DNA from: Cellulomonas sp. WB94
GTDB lineage: Bacteria > Actinomycetota > Actinomycetes > Actinomycetales > Cellulomonadaceae
DNA length: 64,000 nucleotides
Assembly (NCBI RefSeq): GCF_003115775.1
Contig: NZ_QEES01000002.1
Coordinates: forward strand, 186,001-250,000
Direction of reading: 5' to 3'
Positions within the stretch are counted from its first letter, which is position 1. Every line of letters starts with the position of its first letter. Below, one piece after another: positions 17,530 through 25,694 of this stretch. Under the pieces are notes generated by a model. It was not told the origin of the DNA. It did not search any database and saw only the letters and a list, made by a program, of their open reading frames with translations. The translations under genes were made by a program, and so were the position numbers.

Positions 17530-18675
17530 CTACGTGGCCCGGGTCGGGAGCAGTCGGGGCGCCAGGGGGTGGCCGGTGCCACCCCGGGAGCTCCCCCGGC
17601 TGAGGACATCGACCGCGCGAGCGTCGTCGGCGAGGGTCGTCGAAGCGACGGAGCACCGCGGCGAGCCGGGCTGTCGCGAAGCCGGAAGGCGTCTTCTTCT
17701 GCCCGAACGAGTAGGCGGCGAAGCCTCGGTAGCACGACCGCGGCGTCACGGTGCCGTCGGCTCCGAAGTTGTAGGCGACCAGGACCGCGACGAGCTCGGC
17801 CACGCTGCGGCGATCGGCCGGGTCGGCCACCGGCCCGCTCCACAGCCGGGGGTAGCGCCCGACGGTGTCGAGGAGCCAGTGGATGTCGTACCAGAACGTC
17901 GGCCACTTCACAGTCTTGAACTGGTGCCCGTGGCCGAACATTGACGGCTTCTCGGCGGCACGCACCCGCCAGGCACGCACCGCTGTGCGCGCCACGTCCA
18001 GCGCCTGCTCGGGCTGCTCGCTCTCGGGCAGACGAGCCCAGGTCCGCAACGCCTCGAGCGTGACCTGCGGGCAGAAGTCCGCCTGGCGGCCCGGGCCCCG
18101 GAAGCCCGTCACAGGGTCAGGGAGGCACGGCCACGCCATGCCCTGCGGTGTCGGGGCGAGGTCGGCCACCATGCGCCGCAACGATCGCGTGACCGACGGG
18201 TCGTGCGCTCGGCCGTACCGCACGAGCACCTCGGTCACGGCGTGCGTGTCGCAGAGCAGCGATCCCCAGACGAGCGTCGACATCGTCGCACTGGTCGCGC
18301 ACGACATGAACCGTCCGTTCGCGTCCTGGTGGTCGCAGAACGCATCCAGGAGATGCTCGACGCGCCCGTCGTCGCCCGCTCCGACGCCCATGTCGGCCAG
18401 GAGGTTCAGCAGGTTCGGGGCGAAGCCAGGGCTCGCGTGCGCGGACAGGTGGTTGTCGGTCGCCCAGTCGGGCAGCCGCTCGAGCAGCGTCCGTGTGCCG
18501 GGATCGGCGAGCACACCGGCGTGGGCCGCGATGCGGTCGGGATCATCTTCGGGCCGGTCGAGCAGCTCGGTGAGCGTCACCCAGCGCGCGCGGGCTCGTC
18601 GCAGGCCAGGAGCCATTCGCGCGGGTCGGCGCCCAGCAGGGCCGTCCACGACTCGCGCCTCAGCGCGGTCCCCAT
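17530..18675 (-). pseudogene. Squalene-cyclase-like alpha/alpha repeat protein, two compensating frameshifts
   Basis: The gene starts at ATG 18675 (MGTALRRESWTALLGADP) but leaves frame at about 18583-18594, in a CG-repeat run. The next frame continues naturally with RWVTLTELLDRPEDDPDRI and stays clearly protein-like to about 17636. There a second shift, in a GGG run, restores the first frame (LADDARAVDVLS) with a stop at 17530. The restored protein is about 381 residues and resembles prenyltransferase/squalene-oxidase-repeat proteins (CDHQDANGRF). The function is unknown. Either the gene is decaying or the sequence has two indel errors. Without the second shift, the frame would run 313 bp into the convergent permease gene, which is unlikely. 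Confidence 0.6.
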
Positions 18676-18741
18676 GCCATCCACGCTAGCCGGGCTGTTG
18701 TCCTCTGGTGCGGCGGGCCCGCACCCCGGAAGACTCGAACG

Positions 18742-19133
18742 ATGGACGTCGTGCTGCGCATCGTGGTCGGTCTGCTGCTCCTCGCGCACGGTCTCGTGCA
18801 CCTCCTCTACTTCGTGACCTCCGCGGACGACCCGAAGTTCCCGTTCACGATCACGAGCTCCTGGCTCGTGCCGGAGCCCGCGCGACGTCCGGTCGCAACG
18901 GTCCTCGTCGCCGTGACGATCGTCGCGTTCGCCCTGCTCGGGCTCGCCGTCTGGGGGTGCCGGGGCTGGCGGCGATCTGGCCGTGGCTCGCGGTCGTCGG
19001 GTCGGTGGCCTCGCTCGCGGTGCTGATCGCGTTCTGGGACACCCAGCTGCTCCTGGGTGTCGCGATCGACGTCGCGGCGGTCGTCGCCGCGGTCGCGCGT
19101 CCTGGCTGGACGTCCTGGATCAACGCGGGCTGA
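18742..19133 (+). pseudogene. Small integral membrane protein, single frameshift
   Basis: The frame opens at ATG 18742 with a hydrophobic N-terminus (VVGLLLLAHGLVHLLYFV) and continues to AFALLGLAVWG. It then shifts at the G5 run 18953-18957 into a second frame, PGLAAIWPWLAVVGSVASLA, which ends at 19133 with WTSWINAG. Adding one G gives a continuous protein of about 130 residues with four membrane helices. I do not recognise a named family. The neighbouring frameshifted gene suggests either local decay or homopolymer sequencing errors. Confidence 0.65.
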
Positions 19134-19235
19134 CGGGCCGCTGCCTCGTCGGCTCCCTCTCCCTGCCCGGCTGCGGCTGCGGTCGCGGGCTCCGAGGAGC
19201 ATGGTGGACGTGTAGGTGACGGAAGGGTCATCGCC

Positions 19236-20573
19236 ATGATCGTCTTCGCCGATCGGGTCGACGCCGGCCGACAGCTGGCGCGGAGGCTGCAGCACCTGAG
19301 GGGTCAGGATGCGGTCGTGCTGGGTCTGCCGCGAGGCGGCGTCCCCGTGGCCTTCGAGGTGGCGACGGCGCTCGACCTGCCGCTCGACGTCATCGTGGTC
19401 CGCAAGCTCAGCGTCCCGTACCAGCCGGAGCTCGCCATGGGGGCCATCGGCGAGGGCGGCGCGCGCGTCCTCGACTCGCGGGTGCTCGCGGCCACCCGGG
19501 TCACCGCCGAGGAGCTGGCCTCGATCGAGAGTCGCGAGCGGGCCGAGCTCGAGTCGCGCGTCGCACGGCTGCGGCGAGGTCGAGACCCGGTCGACCTGGC
19601 GGGGCGGATCGCGGTCATCGTCGACGACGGCATCGCGACCGGCTCGACGGCGCGGGCCGCCTGCGCGGTGGCGCGTCACCTCGGCGCCGCCCGCGTCGTC
19701 GTGGCCGTGCCGGTCGCGCCGGTCGAGGCCGTCCAGGGTCTGCCCGAGGCCGACGAGCTCGTGTGCGTCTCGACACCGCCGGGGTTCATGGCGGTGGGGT
19801 ACCACTACCGCGATTTCACCCCGACGAGCGACGAGGAGGTCATCGTCCTGCTCGACACCGCGGCCCTGCGCCTCGGGGGCGTGCCGACGGTCGACGACGC
19901 CCCGGACTGCGACATCGACGTCTCGATCCCCGTCGGCGCCAGCGCCCTCGAGGGTCACCTGCACCTGCCTGAACCCGTGACGGGCGTGGTGGTGTTCGCC
20001 CACGGGAGCGGCAGCAGCCGCCACAGCCCGCGCAACAAGTTCGTCGCCTCGGTGCTGCAGCGCGCCGGCCTCGGCACCCTGCTCCTCGACCTGCTCAGCC
20101 CCGAGGAGGAGCTGGCCCGCGCCAACGTCTTCGACATCGAGCTGCTCGCGGATCGGCTGGCCGCAGCGACCCGGTGGCTCGGCTCCCGGCCGGACAGCGC
20201 GTCCGCCCGCGTCGGCTACTTCGGGGCGAGCACCGGCGCCGGAGCGGCGCTGTGGGCTGCGGCCGAGCCGGGCTCCGTGGTCGCAGCGGTCGTGTCACGC
20301 GGCGGGCGACCGGACCTCGCCGGCCCGCGCCTCGCGGACGTCCGCGCGCCGACCCTGCTCATCGTCGGCGGCGCGGACGAGATGGTGCTCGAGCTCAACC
20401 GGCGGGCGCAGGCGCGGCTGCGCTGCCCGAGCGAGCTGGCCGTCGTCGAGGGCGCGACGCACCTGTTCGAGGAACCCGGCACGCTCGCGGAGGCGGCACT
20501 CCTCGCGCGCGACTGGTTCACCCGTCACCTTCTGCCGACCGACGCAGGACCCGCTGGAGGAGCAGTGCCATGA
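19236..20573 (+). CDS. Phosphoribosyltransferase-alpha/beta hydrolase (dienelactone hydrolase-like) fusion
   Basis: A 445-residue two-domain protein. Residues 1-215 are a type I phosphoribosyltransferase with the PRPP loop VIVDDGIATGSTA and a PRGGVPVAFEVA N-terminal motif. Residues 225-440 are an alpha/beta hydrolase with FAHGSGSSRH, nucleophile elbow GASTGAG and a late histidine in GATHLFEEP. The architecture and length match mycobacterial Rv0571c, a DosR-regulon dormancy protein of unknown substrate. It is coupled by an ATGA overlap to the erythromycin-esterase-like gene. Confidence 0.88.
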   Translation: MIVFADRVDAGRQLARRLQHLRGQDAVVLGLPRGGVPVAFEVATALDLPLDVIVVRKLSVPYQPELAMGAIGEGGARVLDSRVLAATRVTAEELASIESRERAELESRVARLRRGRDPVDLAGRIAVIVDDGIATGSTARAACAVARHLGAARVVVAVPVAPVEAVQGLPEADELVCVSTPPGFMAVGYHYRDFTPTSDEEVIVLLDTAALRLGGVPTVDDAPDCDIDVSIPVGASALEGHLHLPEPVTGVVVFAHGSGSSRHSPRNKFVASVLQRAGLGTLLLDLLSPEEELARANVFDIELLADRLAAATRWLGSRPDSASARVGYFGASTGAGAALWAAAEPGSVVAAVVSRGGRPDLAGPRLADVRAPTLLIVGGADEMVLELNRRAQARLRCPSELAVVEGATHLFEEPGTLAEAALLARDWFTRHLLPTDAGPAGGAVP

Positions 20574-21892
20574 GCTCGTCGCGGCGCGACGCGAGCAGCG
20601 CCGACGCCACCGCCCAGGTTCGGTCGCTCGCCCGTCCGGTGCGGAGCGTCGGAGATCTCGACCCGCTCGTCGACCAGATCGGTGCGGCGCGGTTCGTGTG
20701 CCTCGGGGAGGCCTCGCACGGCACGCACGAGTTCTACCGCTGGCGGGCCCTGCTCAGCCGCCGCCTCATCGTCGAACGCGGGTTCACTTGGATCGGGGTC
20801 GAGGGCGACTGGCCCGACTGCTGGCGGATCAACCGGTGGGTGCGTGGCCTCGACGAGCAGGACCTCGATGTCGACGGGCTCCTGGCCCGCTTCGCCCGAT
20901 GGCCGACGTGGATGTGGGCGAACCGGGACGTCGCCGAGTTCCTCGACTGGCTGCACCGGAGGAACCTCGCGCTGCCCCCGGCTGAGCGCGTCGGCTTCTA
21001 CGGCCTCGACGTGTACTCGCTGTGGGACTCGCTGCGGGAGATCGTCGCGTGGCTCGAAGCGAACGCCCCGGACGCCGTGCCGACCGCGCACCGCGCCTGG
21101 GAGTGCTTCATGCCCTACCGCGAGGACCCGCACGAGTACGCCTGGAGCACCCGGCTGGTGCCGCTGTCCTGCGAACCGGACGTCGTCGCCCTGCTCACCG
21201 AGGTGCGTGGCCGGATGCGTGCGCGGGCCCAGGACGACGAGGGTGCGTTCGACACCGCACAGAACGCGGAGGTCGCCGCCGACGCCGAGCACTACTACCG
21301 GATCATGGTGCGCGGCGACCGCGAGTCGTGGAACGTCCGAGACCACCACATGGCTGCCACGATCGACCGCATCTCCGAGCACCTCGGGCCGCAGTCGAAG
21401 GGTCTGGTCTGGGAGCACAACACCCACATCGGCGACGCGCGGGCCACCGACATGGCCCGCGGCGGGCTCGTCAACGTCGGCCAGCTCGTGCGCGAGGGGC
21501 ACGGCGACGACGGTGTCGCGCTCGTTGGGTTCGCGTCGCACCGCGGGTCGGTGCTCGCCGCCGCGGCGTGGGGCTCGCCGGAGCGGTCGATGCTGGTGCC
21601 CGAGGCGCGGGCCGGCAGCCACGAGGACCTGCTCCATCAGGCACTGGGTCGCGCGGCGTTCCTGCCGTTCGGTGAGGACCGGTCCGGCCCGTGGCTCTCG
21701 GCCTGGCTCGGCCACCGCGCCATCGGCGTCGTCTACCAGCCCGCGCGCGAGGCGGGGAACTACGTGCCGACCCGGATGGGCGAGCGGTACGACGCGTTGA
21801 TCTGGTTCGAGCAGACCACCGCGCTCACGCCCCTCCACCACGAGGCCCGCCCGGTCGAGCCCGAGCTCGAGACGGAGCCGAGCGGCTTCTAG
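20570..21892 (+). CDS. Erythromycin esterase family protein
   Basis: A 440-residue protein of the erythromycin-esterase/succinoglycan-biosynthesis superfamily. Motifs are LGEASHGTHEFYRWR with the proposed catalytic histidine, EGDWPDCWRINRW, VGFYGLDVYSLWDSL and VWEHNTHIGDAR. In mycobacteria this domain is fused to a phosphoribosyltransferase (Rv2030c, DosR regulon); here it is a separate gene overlapping the phosphoribosyltransferase-hydrolase gene by ATGA. The physiological substrate is unknown; macrolide esterase activity should not be assumed. Confidence 0.88.
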   Translation: MSSSRRDASSADATAQVRSLARPVRSVGDLDPLVDQIGAARFVCLGEASHGTHEFYRWRALLSRRLIVERGFTWIGVEGDWPDCWRINRWVRGLDEQDLDVDGLLARFARWPTWMWANRDVAEFLDWLHRRNLALPPAERVGFYGLDVYSLWDSLREIVAWLEANAPDAVPTAHRAWECFMPYREDPHEYAWSTRLVPLSCEPDVVALLTEVRGRMRARAQDDEGAFDTAQNAEVAADAEHYYRIMVRGDRESWNVRDHHMAATIDRISEHLGPQSKGLVWEHNTHIGDARATDMARGGLVNVGQLVREGHGDDGVALVGFASHRGSVLAAAAWGSPERSMLVPEARAGSHEDLLHQALGRAAFLPFGEDRSGPWLSAWLGHRAIGVVYQPAREAGNYVPTRMGERYDALIWFEQTTALTPLHHEARPVEPELETEPSGF

Positions 21893-21919
21893 GCACCGGC
21901 CCGGCACTACGGTGGCCTC

Positions 21920-22846
21920 ATGCGGCTCGGGGTGCTGGACGTCGGCTCGAACACGGTCAACCTGCTGGTCGTGGACGCCCACCGCGGCGCCCAGCCGGTC
22001 CCGCAGTCGTCGCACAAGTCGGTCCTGCGGCTCATGCGGTACCTCGAGCCGTCCGGGCAGATCAGCCCCGAGGGTGTCCGTGCGGTCGTCGACGCGGTGG
22101 GGGCCGGCGCCAAGCAGGCGGCCGACGCCGGTATCGACGAGATGCTCGCGTTCGCGACGTCCGCGCTGCGCGAGGCACCGAACGGTCCCGCGGTGCTCGA
22201 CCTGGTCGCAGCCGAGACCGGCGTGCGGCTCCAGGTCCTCACGGGCGAGGACGAGGCCCGGATCACCTTCCTCGCGGTGCGCCGCTGGTACGGGTGGTCG
22301 GCCGGCGACATGCTCCTGTTCGACATCGGGGGTGGGTCACTCGAGATCGCGGCGGGCGGCAGCGAGAACCCCGACGTGGCGGTCTCCCTGCCGCTGGGCG
22401 CCGGGCGCACGACCATCGGGTTCCTGCCCGACGACCCGCCGACCGCCCAGCAGACGGCGGCGCTGCGCGAGCACGCGGCGGGGCTGCTCACGACGACGGC
22501 GCGACTCTTCGCCGACCGCCCCAAGCCCGCACACGTCGTCGGCTCGTCGAAGACCGTGCGCTCGCTCGCCCGCCTGGCCGGTTCGCTCGCCGACGGGGTC
22601 GGCCCGCAGGACCGGCTCATGCTGCGCAGGTCGGCGCTCGACGACTGGGTGCCCCGGCTGGCGAAGATCCCGGCCGACTCGCGGCCGGCGCTGCCGGGGA
22701 TCACGGTGGACCGCACGTTCCAGATCGTCGCCGGCGGGATTGTGCTGTCCGAGACGATGCGCGCCTTCAAGGTCACCGAGCTGGAGGTCTCCCCCTGGGC
22801 GTTGCGCGAGGGTCTGATCCTGCTGTACCTCGACCGCCTGGGTTGA
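21920..22846 (+). CDS. Ppx/GppA family phosphatase
   Basis: A 308-residue ASKHA-fold protein with LDVGSNTVNLLVVD at the start (phosphate-1 loop), LAFATSALREA, GEDEARITFLAV and FDIGGGSLEIA (phosphate-2 loop). It is as short as actinobacterial Ppx1/Ppx2-type exopolyphosphatases, which lack the C-terminal HD domain. It probably hydrolyses polyphosphate or (p)ppGpp-type substrates. It lies 27 nt after the esterase-like gene and 65 nt before the NYN gene. Confidence 0.9.
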   Translation: MRLGVLDVGSNTVNLLVVDAHRGAQPVPQSSHKSVLRLMRYLEPSGQISPEGVRAVVDAVGAGAKQAADAGIDEMLAFATSALREAPNGPAVLDLVAAETGVRLQVLTGEDEARITFLAVRRWYGWSAGDMLLFDIGGGSLEIAAGGSENPDVAVSLPLGAGRTTIGFLPDDPPTAQQTAALREHAAGLLTTTARLFADRPKPAHVVGSSKTVRSLARLAGSLADGVGPQDRLMLRRSALDDWVPRLAKIPADSRPALPGITVDRTFQIVAGGIVLSETMRAFKVTELEVSPWALREGLILLYLDRLG

Positions 22847-22911
22847 ACCCGTCGACACCGGCCGGCGAGCCGGTGTTCGCCTCGACGGGACGGGGCGAGG
22901 AAGATGCGCAC

Positions 22912-24246
22912 GTGACCACCATCGACACCACCGAGGCCGTCCGTCGCCTGCGGTGCGCCCTGTTCGTCGACTTCGACAACGTCTACATCGGTCTGCGGCG
23001 CCTGGACCCCGCCGCCGCCGAGGCGTTCGCCGAGTCCCCCGGGAACTGGTTGACGGCACTCGAGATGGGCAGCGACGCCGACGGGGAGTTCCAGCGGCGG
23101 TTCCTCGTGCGCGCCTGCTACCTCAACCCCTCGGTCTTCTCGCAGTTCCGGCCGAACTTCACGCGTGCGGGCTTCAGCGTCGTGGACTGCCCCTCGCTGA
23201 CGCAGCAGGGCAAGAGCAGCGCCGACATCAACCTCGTGCTCGACGCCGTCGATGCCCTCGCGGCCGACACCCGGTACGACGAGTTCGTCATCCTCTCGGC
23301 GGACGCCGACTTCACGCCCCTGGCGATCCGGTGCCGCGCGGCCGATCGCCGCGTCACGATCATCACGGCGAGCCCGGCCGCGAGCGCCTACCGCGCCGTG
23401 GCGGACACCGTCGTCACGGCGGACGAGCTCGCCGAGCTCGTCAAGCACCCCGAGGCCCTGGCGCTCGGCGAGCCGATCGCGCTCGTCGCGCCCGTCGCGG
23501 TGGAGCTGCCGGAGGTGGAGGAGCCTGCCCCGGCCACTGCGGGACGCCGACGCAGCGCGAGCCGGCAGTCGGGGCCGGCGCAGACGACGAGGGTGTCCAC
23601 CACGCCGCCGACGACGACGCCGGCGCGCAGGGCCGTGCTCCGCCTCGTGAGCACGGCAGATCGCCCCCTCACGGGAGGTGTCGTCGCCCAGGCCGCCCAG
23701 AAGGCCGACCCGTCCGTGCTCACCTCCGGCTGGCACGGCGCAGGCAGCTTCTTCCCGTGGCTCGCCCAGGTGGTTCCCGAGCTCGGTGCGGCGTCGCGCC
23801 CCGCCCCCGGGTTCGTGTGGGACCCCCAGCGGTTCAGCGAGGCCGACCTGCCGACGGCGGGCGGCGTCAACCTGCCGCCGCTGCAGCGTCAGGTGGTCGA
23901 CGTCACGGACATCCCCAACTTGCCGGCCGAGCGGTACCGGGTGCTCCTCACGGCCCTCGCCGACGACGCCAGCGCCAACCCGTTCGACCGGGCAGAGACC
24001 GCGCGGCGGGTGCGGGACGCCTGCCAGGCGGCGGGCCAGGCCATCGGTCGGGCGTCGGTCAACAACGTGATCTCCGGGGTGCTGTACTCCGGGCTCGACC
24101 TGACGACGAAGCCCAGCGCGAAGAAGCTCGCCGAGACGTGGGCGGACAACGTCGTGGGGCTCTGCCGCGGCGGTCGCATGGACCTCAACCCGCAGGACGT
24201 CGCGGCGATCCGCGCCTGGGTGGGCGGCGGTCTCCTCGAGGGGTGA
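22912..24246 (+). CDS. NYN domain protein with C-terminal OST-HTH/LOTUS-like domain
   Basis: A 444-residue protein. Residues 1-165 form an NYN (PIN-like) nuclease domain with the acidic set FVDFDNVYIG, SSADINLVLDAVD and ILSADADFTPLA. A low-complexity linker (about 185-235) leads to an OST-HTH/LOTUS-like domain (LRLVSTADRPLTGGVVAQAAQ, FFPWLAQVVPEL) and a helical C-terminus. The combination suggests an RNase targeted to RNA by the LOTUS-like part. The GTG start at 22912 has GAGGAAG upstream. Confidence 0.82.
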   Translation: MTTIDTTEAVRRLRCALFVDFDNVYIGLRRLDPAAAEAFAESPGNWLTALEMGSDADGEFQRRFLVRACYLNPSVFSQFRPNFTRAGFSVVDCPSLTQQGKSSADINLVLDAVDALAADTRYDEFVILSADADFTPLAIRCRAADRRVTIITASPAASAYRAVADTVVTADELAELVKHPEALALGEPIALVAPVAVELPEVEEPAPATAGRRRSASRQSGPAQTTRVSTTPPTTTPARRAVLRLVSTADRPLTGGVVAQAAQKADPSVLTSGWHGAGSFFPWLAQVVPELGAASRPAPGFVWDPQRFSEADLPTAGGVNLPPLQRQVVDVTDIPNLPAERYRVLLTALADDASANPFDRAETARRVRDACQAAGQAIGRASVNNVISGVLYSGLDLTTKPSAKKLAETWADNVVGLCRGGRMDLNPQDVAAIRAWVGGGLLEG

Positions 24247-24264
24247 GTCCCGACCCCGGCCTGG

Positions 24265-25644
24265 CTACGCGTCGGCGACCGCCCGCAGCTCTCCGGCGAG
24301 GGCTGCGGCGACCGCGTCTGCCTCGGGGACGACGTCGGGGTCGACGATGACGGTGACGGTGAGCCGTCCGGCGTAGGACAGGGCCGCGAAGGCGACGCCG
24401 ACGTTGCCGGCGGTGATGGTGATCGGGATGATGCGCAGGACCCGCGCCCCGGCGAGGGCCAGCGGAGCGGTCGGCCCGGGCATGTTGGTGAGGAACGAGT
24501 TGACCAGGCGTTGCCGGTCGACGAACCACCGGAAGAGGCCGGCTGCGGCCAGGAGCCGGAACACCGGCCCGACGAGGCCCGCAGACGCCCCTCGCGCCTG
24601 CGTCTTCTGCGCGCGCGTGAGCTCCGCGACGCGTTCCAGCCGCACCGGCACGGATCCGTGCACGGGTGCCCGGACCGGCATGACCCCGACCTGGTTGCCC
24701 AGATCGTGGCTCGTCGTCGAGTCCCGGGCCGAGACGGGCACCGAGACGACCAGCTCCGCGACCTCCTCACCGCGACCCCGCAGGATGCTGGCCATCGCCC
24801 CGGTCACGGCCACCAGCAGGACGTCGTTGACGGTCGCGCCGTACCGTCGCCCGGCGACGCGCACCGGGGCGAGGTCGACCTCGACGGTCGCGACCTGCCG
24901 GCGCGGACCGGTCGGGGCGTTGAGCGAGCAGCTTGACGCGCGCCGACCGCCGCCCCGGCCCAGCTCGACGCGACCGCGATGGGCCCGCGCCACGGCGCGC
25001 AGTGCTCCGCGCAGCGTGCGCCACCGCTCAGCAGCGCTGTCAGCAAGCAGGTCCCGTACGCGTGGAGCCGGGTGCGCGGCCCGCACGCGCTCGGAGGCCA
25101 GAGGCGCTGCCGACGCCGTCCCGTCGCCATCCACCAGGCGAGCGAGCACCGCGAGACCGCCGATCCCGTCGGCGAGGACGTGGTGCAGCACGAGGACGAG
25201 GGCGACCTGGCCGTCGGCCAGCCCAGTGACGACGACAGCCCGCCACAGCGGGCGCGAAGGCGGCAGCGCGCGCGTGACCGCGTCGACCGCGACCGCCAGC
25301 AGGGTTGGTTCGTCGCCGGGGCCTGGGCAGCGCACCAGCGACACGTGCGCCTCGATGTCGAAGTCTGCGTCGTCGACCCAGTACGGCCGGCCCAGTCCCC
25401 ACGGTGGCACCACCAGACGCTGGCGCAGGCGAGGGACCCCACCGATCCGCTGCGCGAGCGCCGTCGCCACGTCAGCCCCGGTGCCCTCGGCGAGGAGCAG
25501 CACCGCCCCGACGTTCATCGGCACGGGTCCGACGTCGGTCGCCAGCTCGACCAGGTCGCCCGGACTGATCCGCTGGACCTCGCTGCGACCGGTCCGAGGA
25601 GCGCGCGCGGGGACCTCGGGAGTCCGCGGGCCGTCCGTCGCCAT
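24265..25644 (-). CDS. Wax ester synthase/diacylglycerol acyltransferase family protein
   Basis: A 459-residue WS/DGAT acyltransferase. The catalytic HHxxxDG is intact (HHVLADG), followed by the C-terminal DUF1298 region with NSFLTNMPGP and AFAALSYAGRLTVTV. Such enzymes make triacylglycerol or wax esters from acyl-CoA in actinobacteria. The start is placed at ATG 25644, where the acidic N-terminus begins; the open frame upstream lacks coding character. It is convergent with the NYN gene, 18 bp apart. Confidence 0.85.
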   Translation of the reverse strand: MATDGPRTPEVPARAPRTGRSEVQRISPGDLVELATDVGPVPMNVGAVLLLAEGTGADVATALAQRIGGVPRLRQRLVVPPWGLGRPYWVDDADFDIEAHVSLVRCPGPGDEPTLLAVAVDAVTRALPPSRPLWRAVVVTGLADGQVALVLVLHHVLADGIGGLAVLARLVDGDGTASAAPLASERVRAAHPAPRVRDLLADSAAERWRTLRGALRAVARAHRGRVELGRGGGRRASSCSLNAPTGPRRQVATVEVDLAPVRVAGRRYGATVNDVLLVAVTGAMASILRGRGEEVAELVVSVPVSARDSTTSHDLGNQVGVMPVRAPVHGSVPVRLERVAELTRAQKTQARGASAGLVGPVFRLLAAAGLFRWFVDRQRLVNSFLTNMPGPTAPLALAGARVLRIIPITITAGNVGVAFAALSYAGRLTVTVIVDPDVVPEADAVAAALAGELRAVADA

Positions 25645-25694
25645 GTCGACGATTGTAGGCGCGCGGCCCCCGCGCCCCTGGGCGAGCCGGCAGG

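Noticed and set aside
16389-17906. A 505-codon minus-strand frame under the exporter genes, and the in-frame extension of the 17530-18675 gene to 17138
   Set aside because: Both lie antisense to the ABC permease and have no protein-like composition. A hairpin at 17496-17520 and a restored stop at 17530 give a better gene end.
20570-21892. A macrolide resistance gene (ere)
   Set aside because: The superfamily is broad and the gene pairs with a phosphoribosyltransferase, as in dormancy-type loci. Macrolide esterase activity is not supported.
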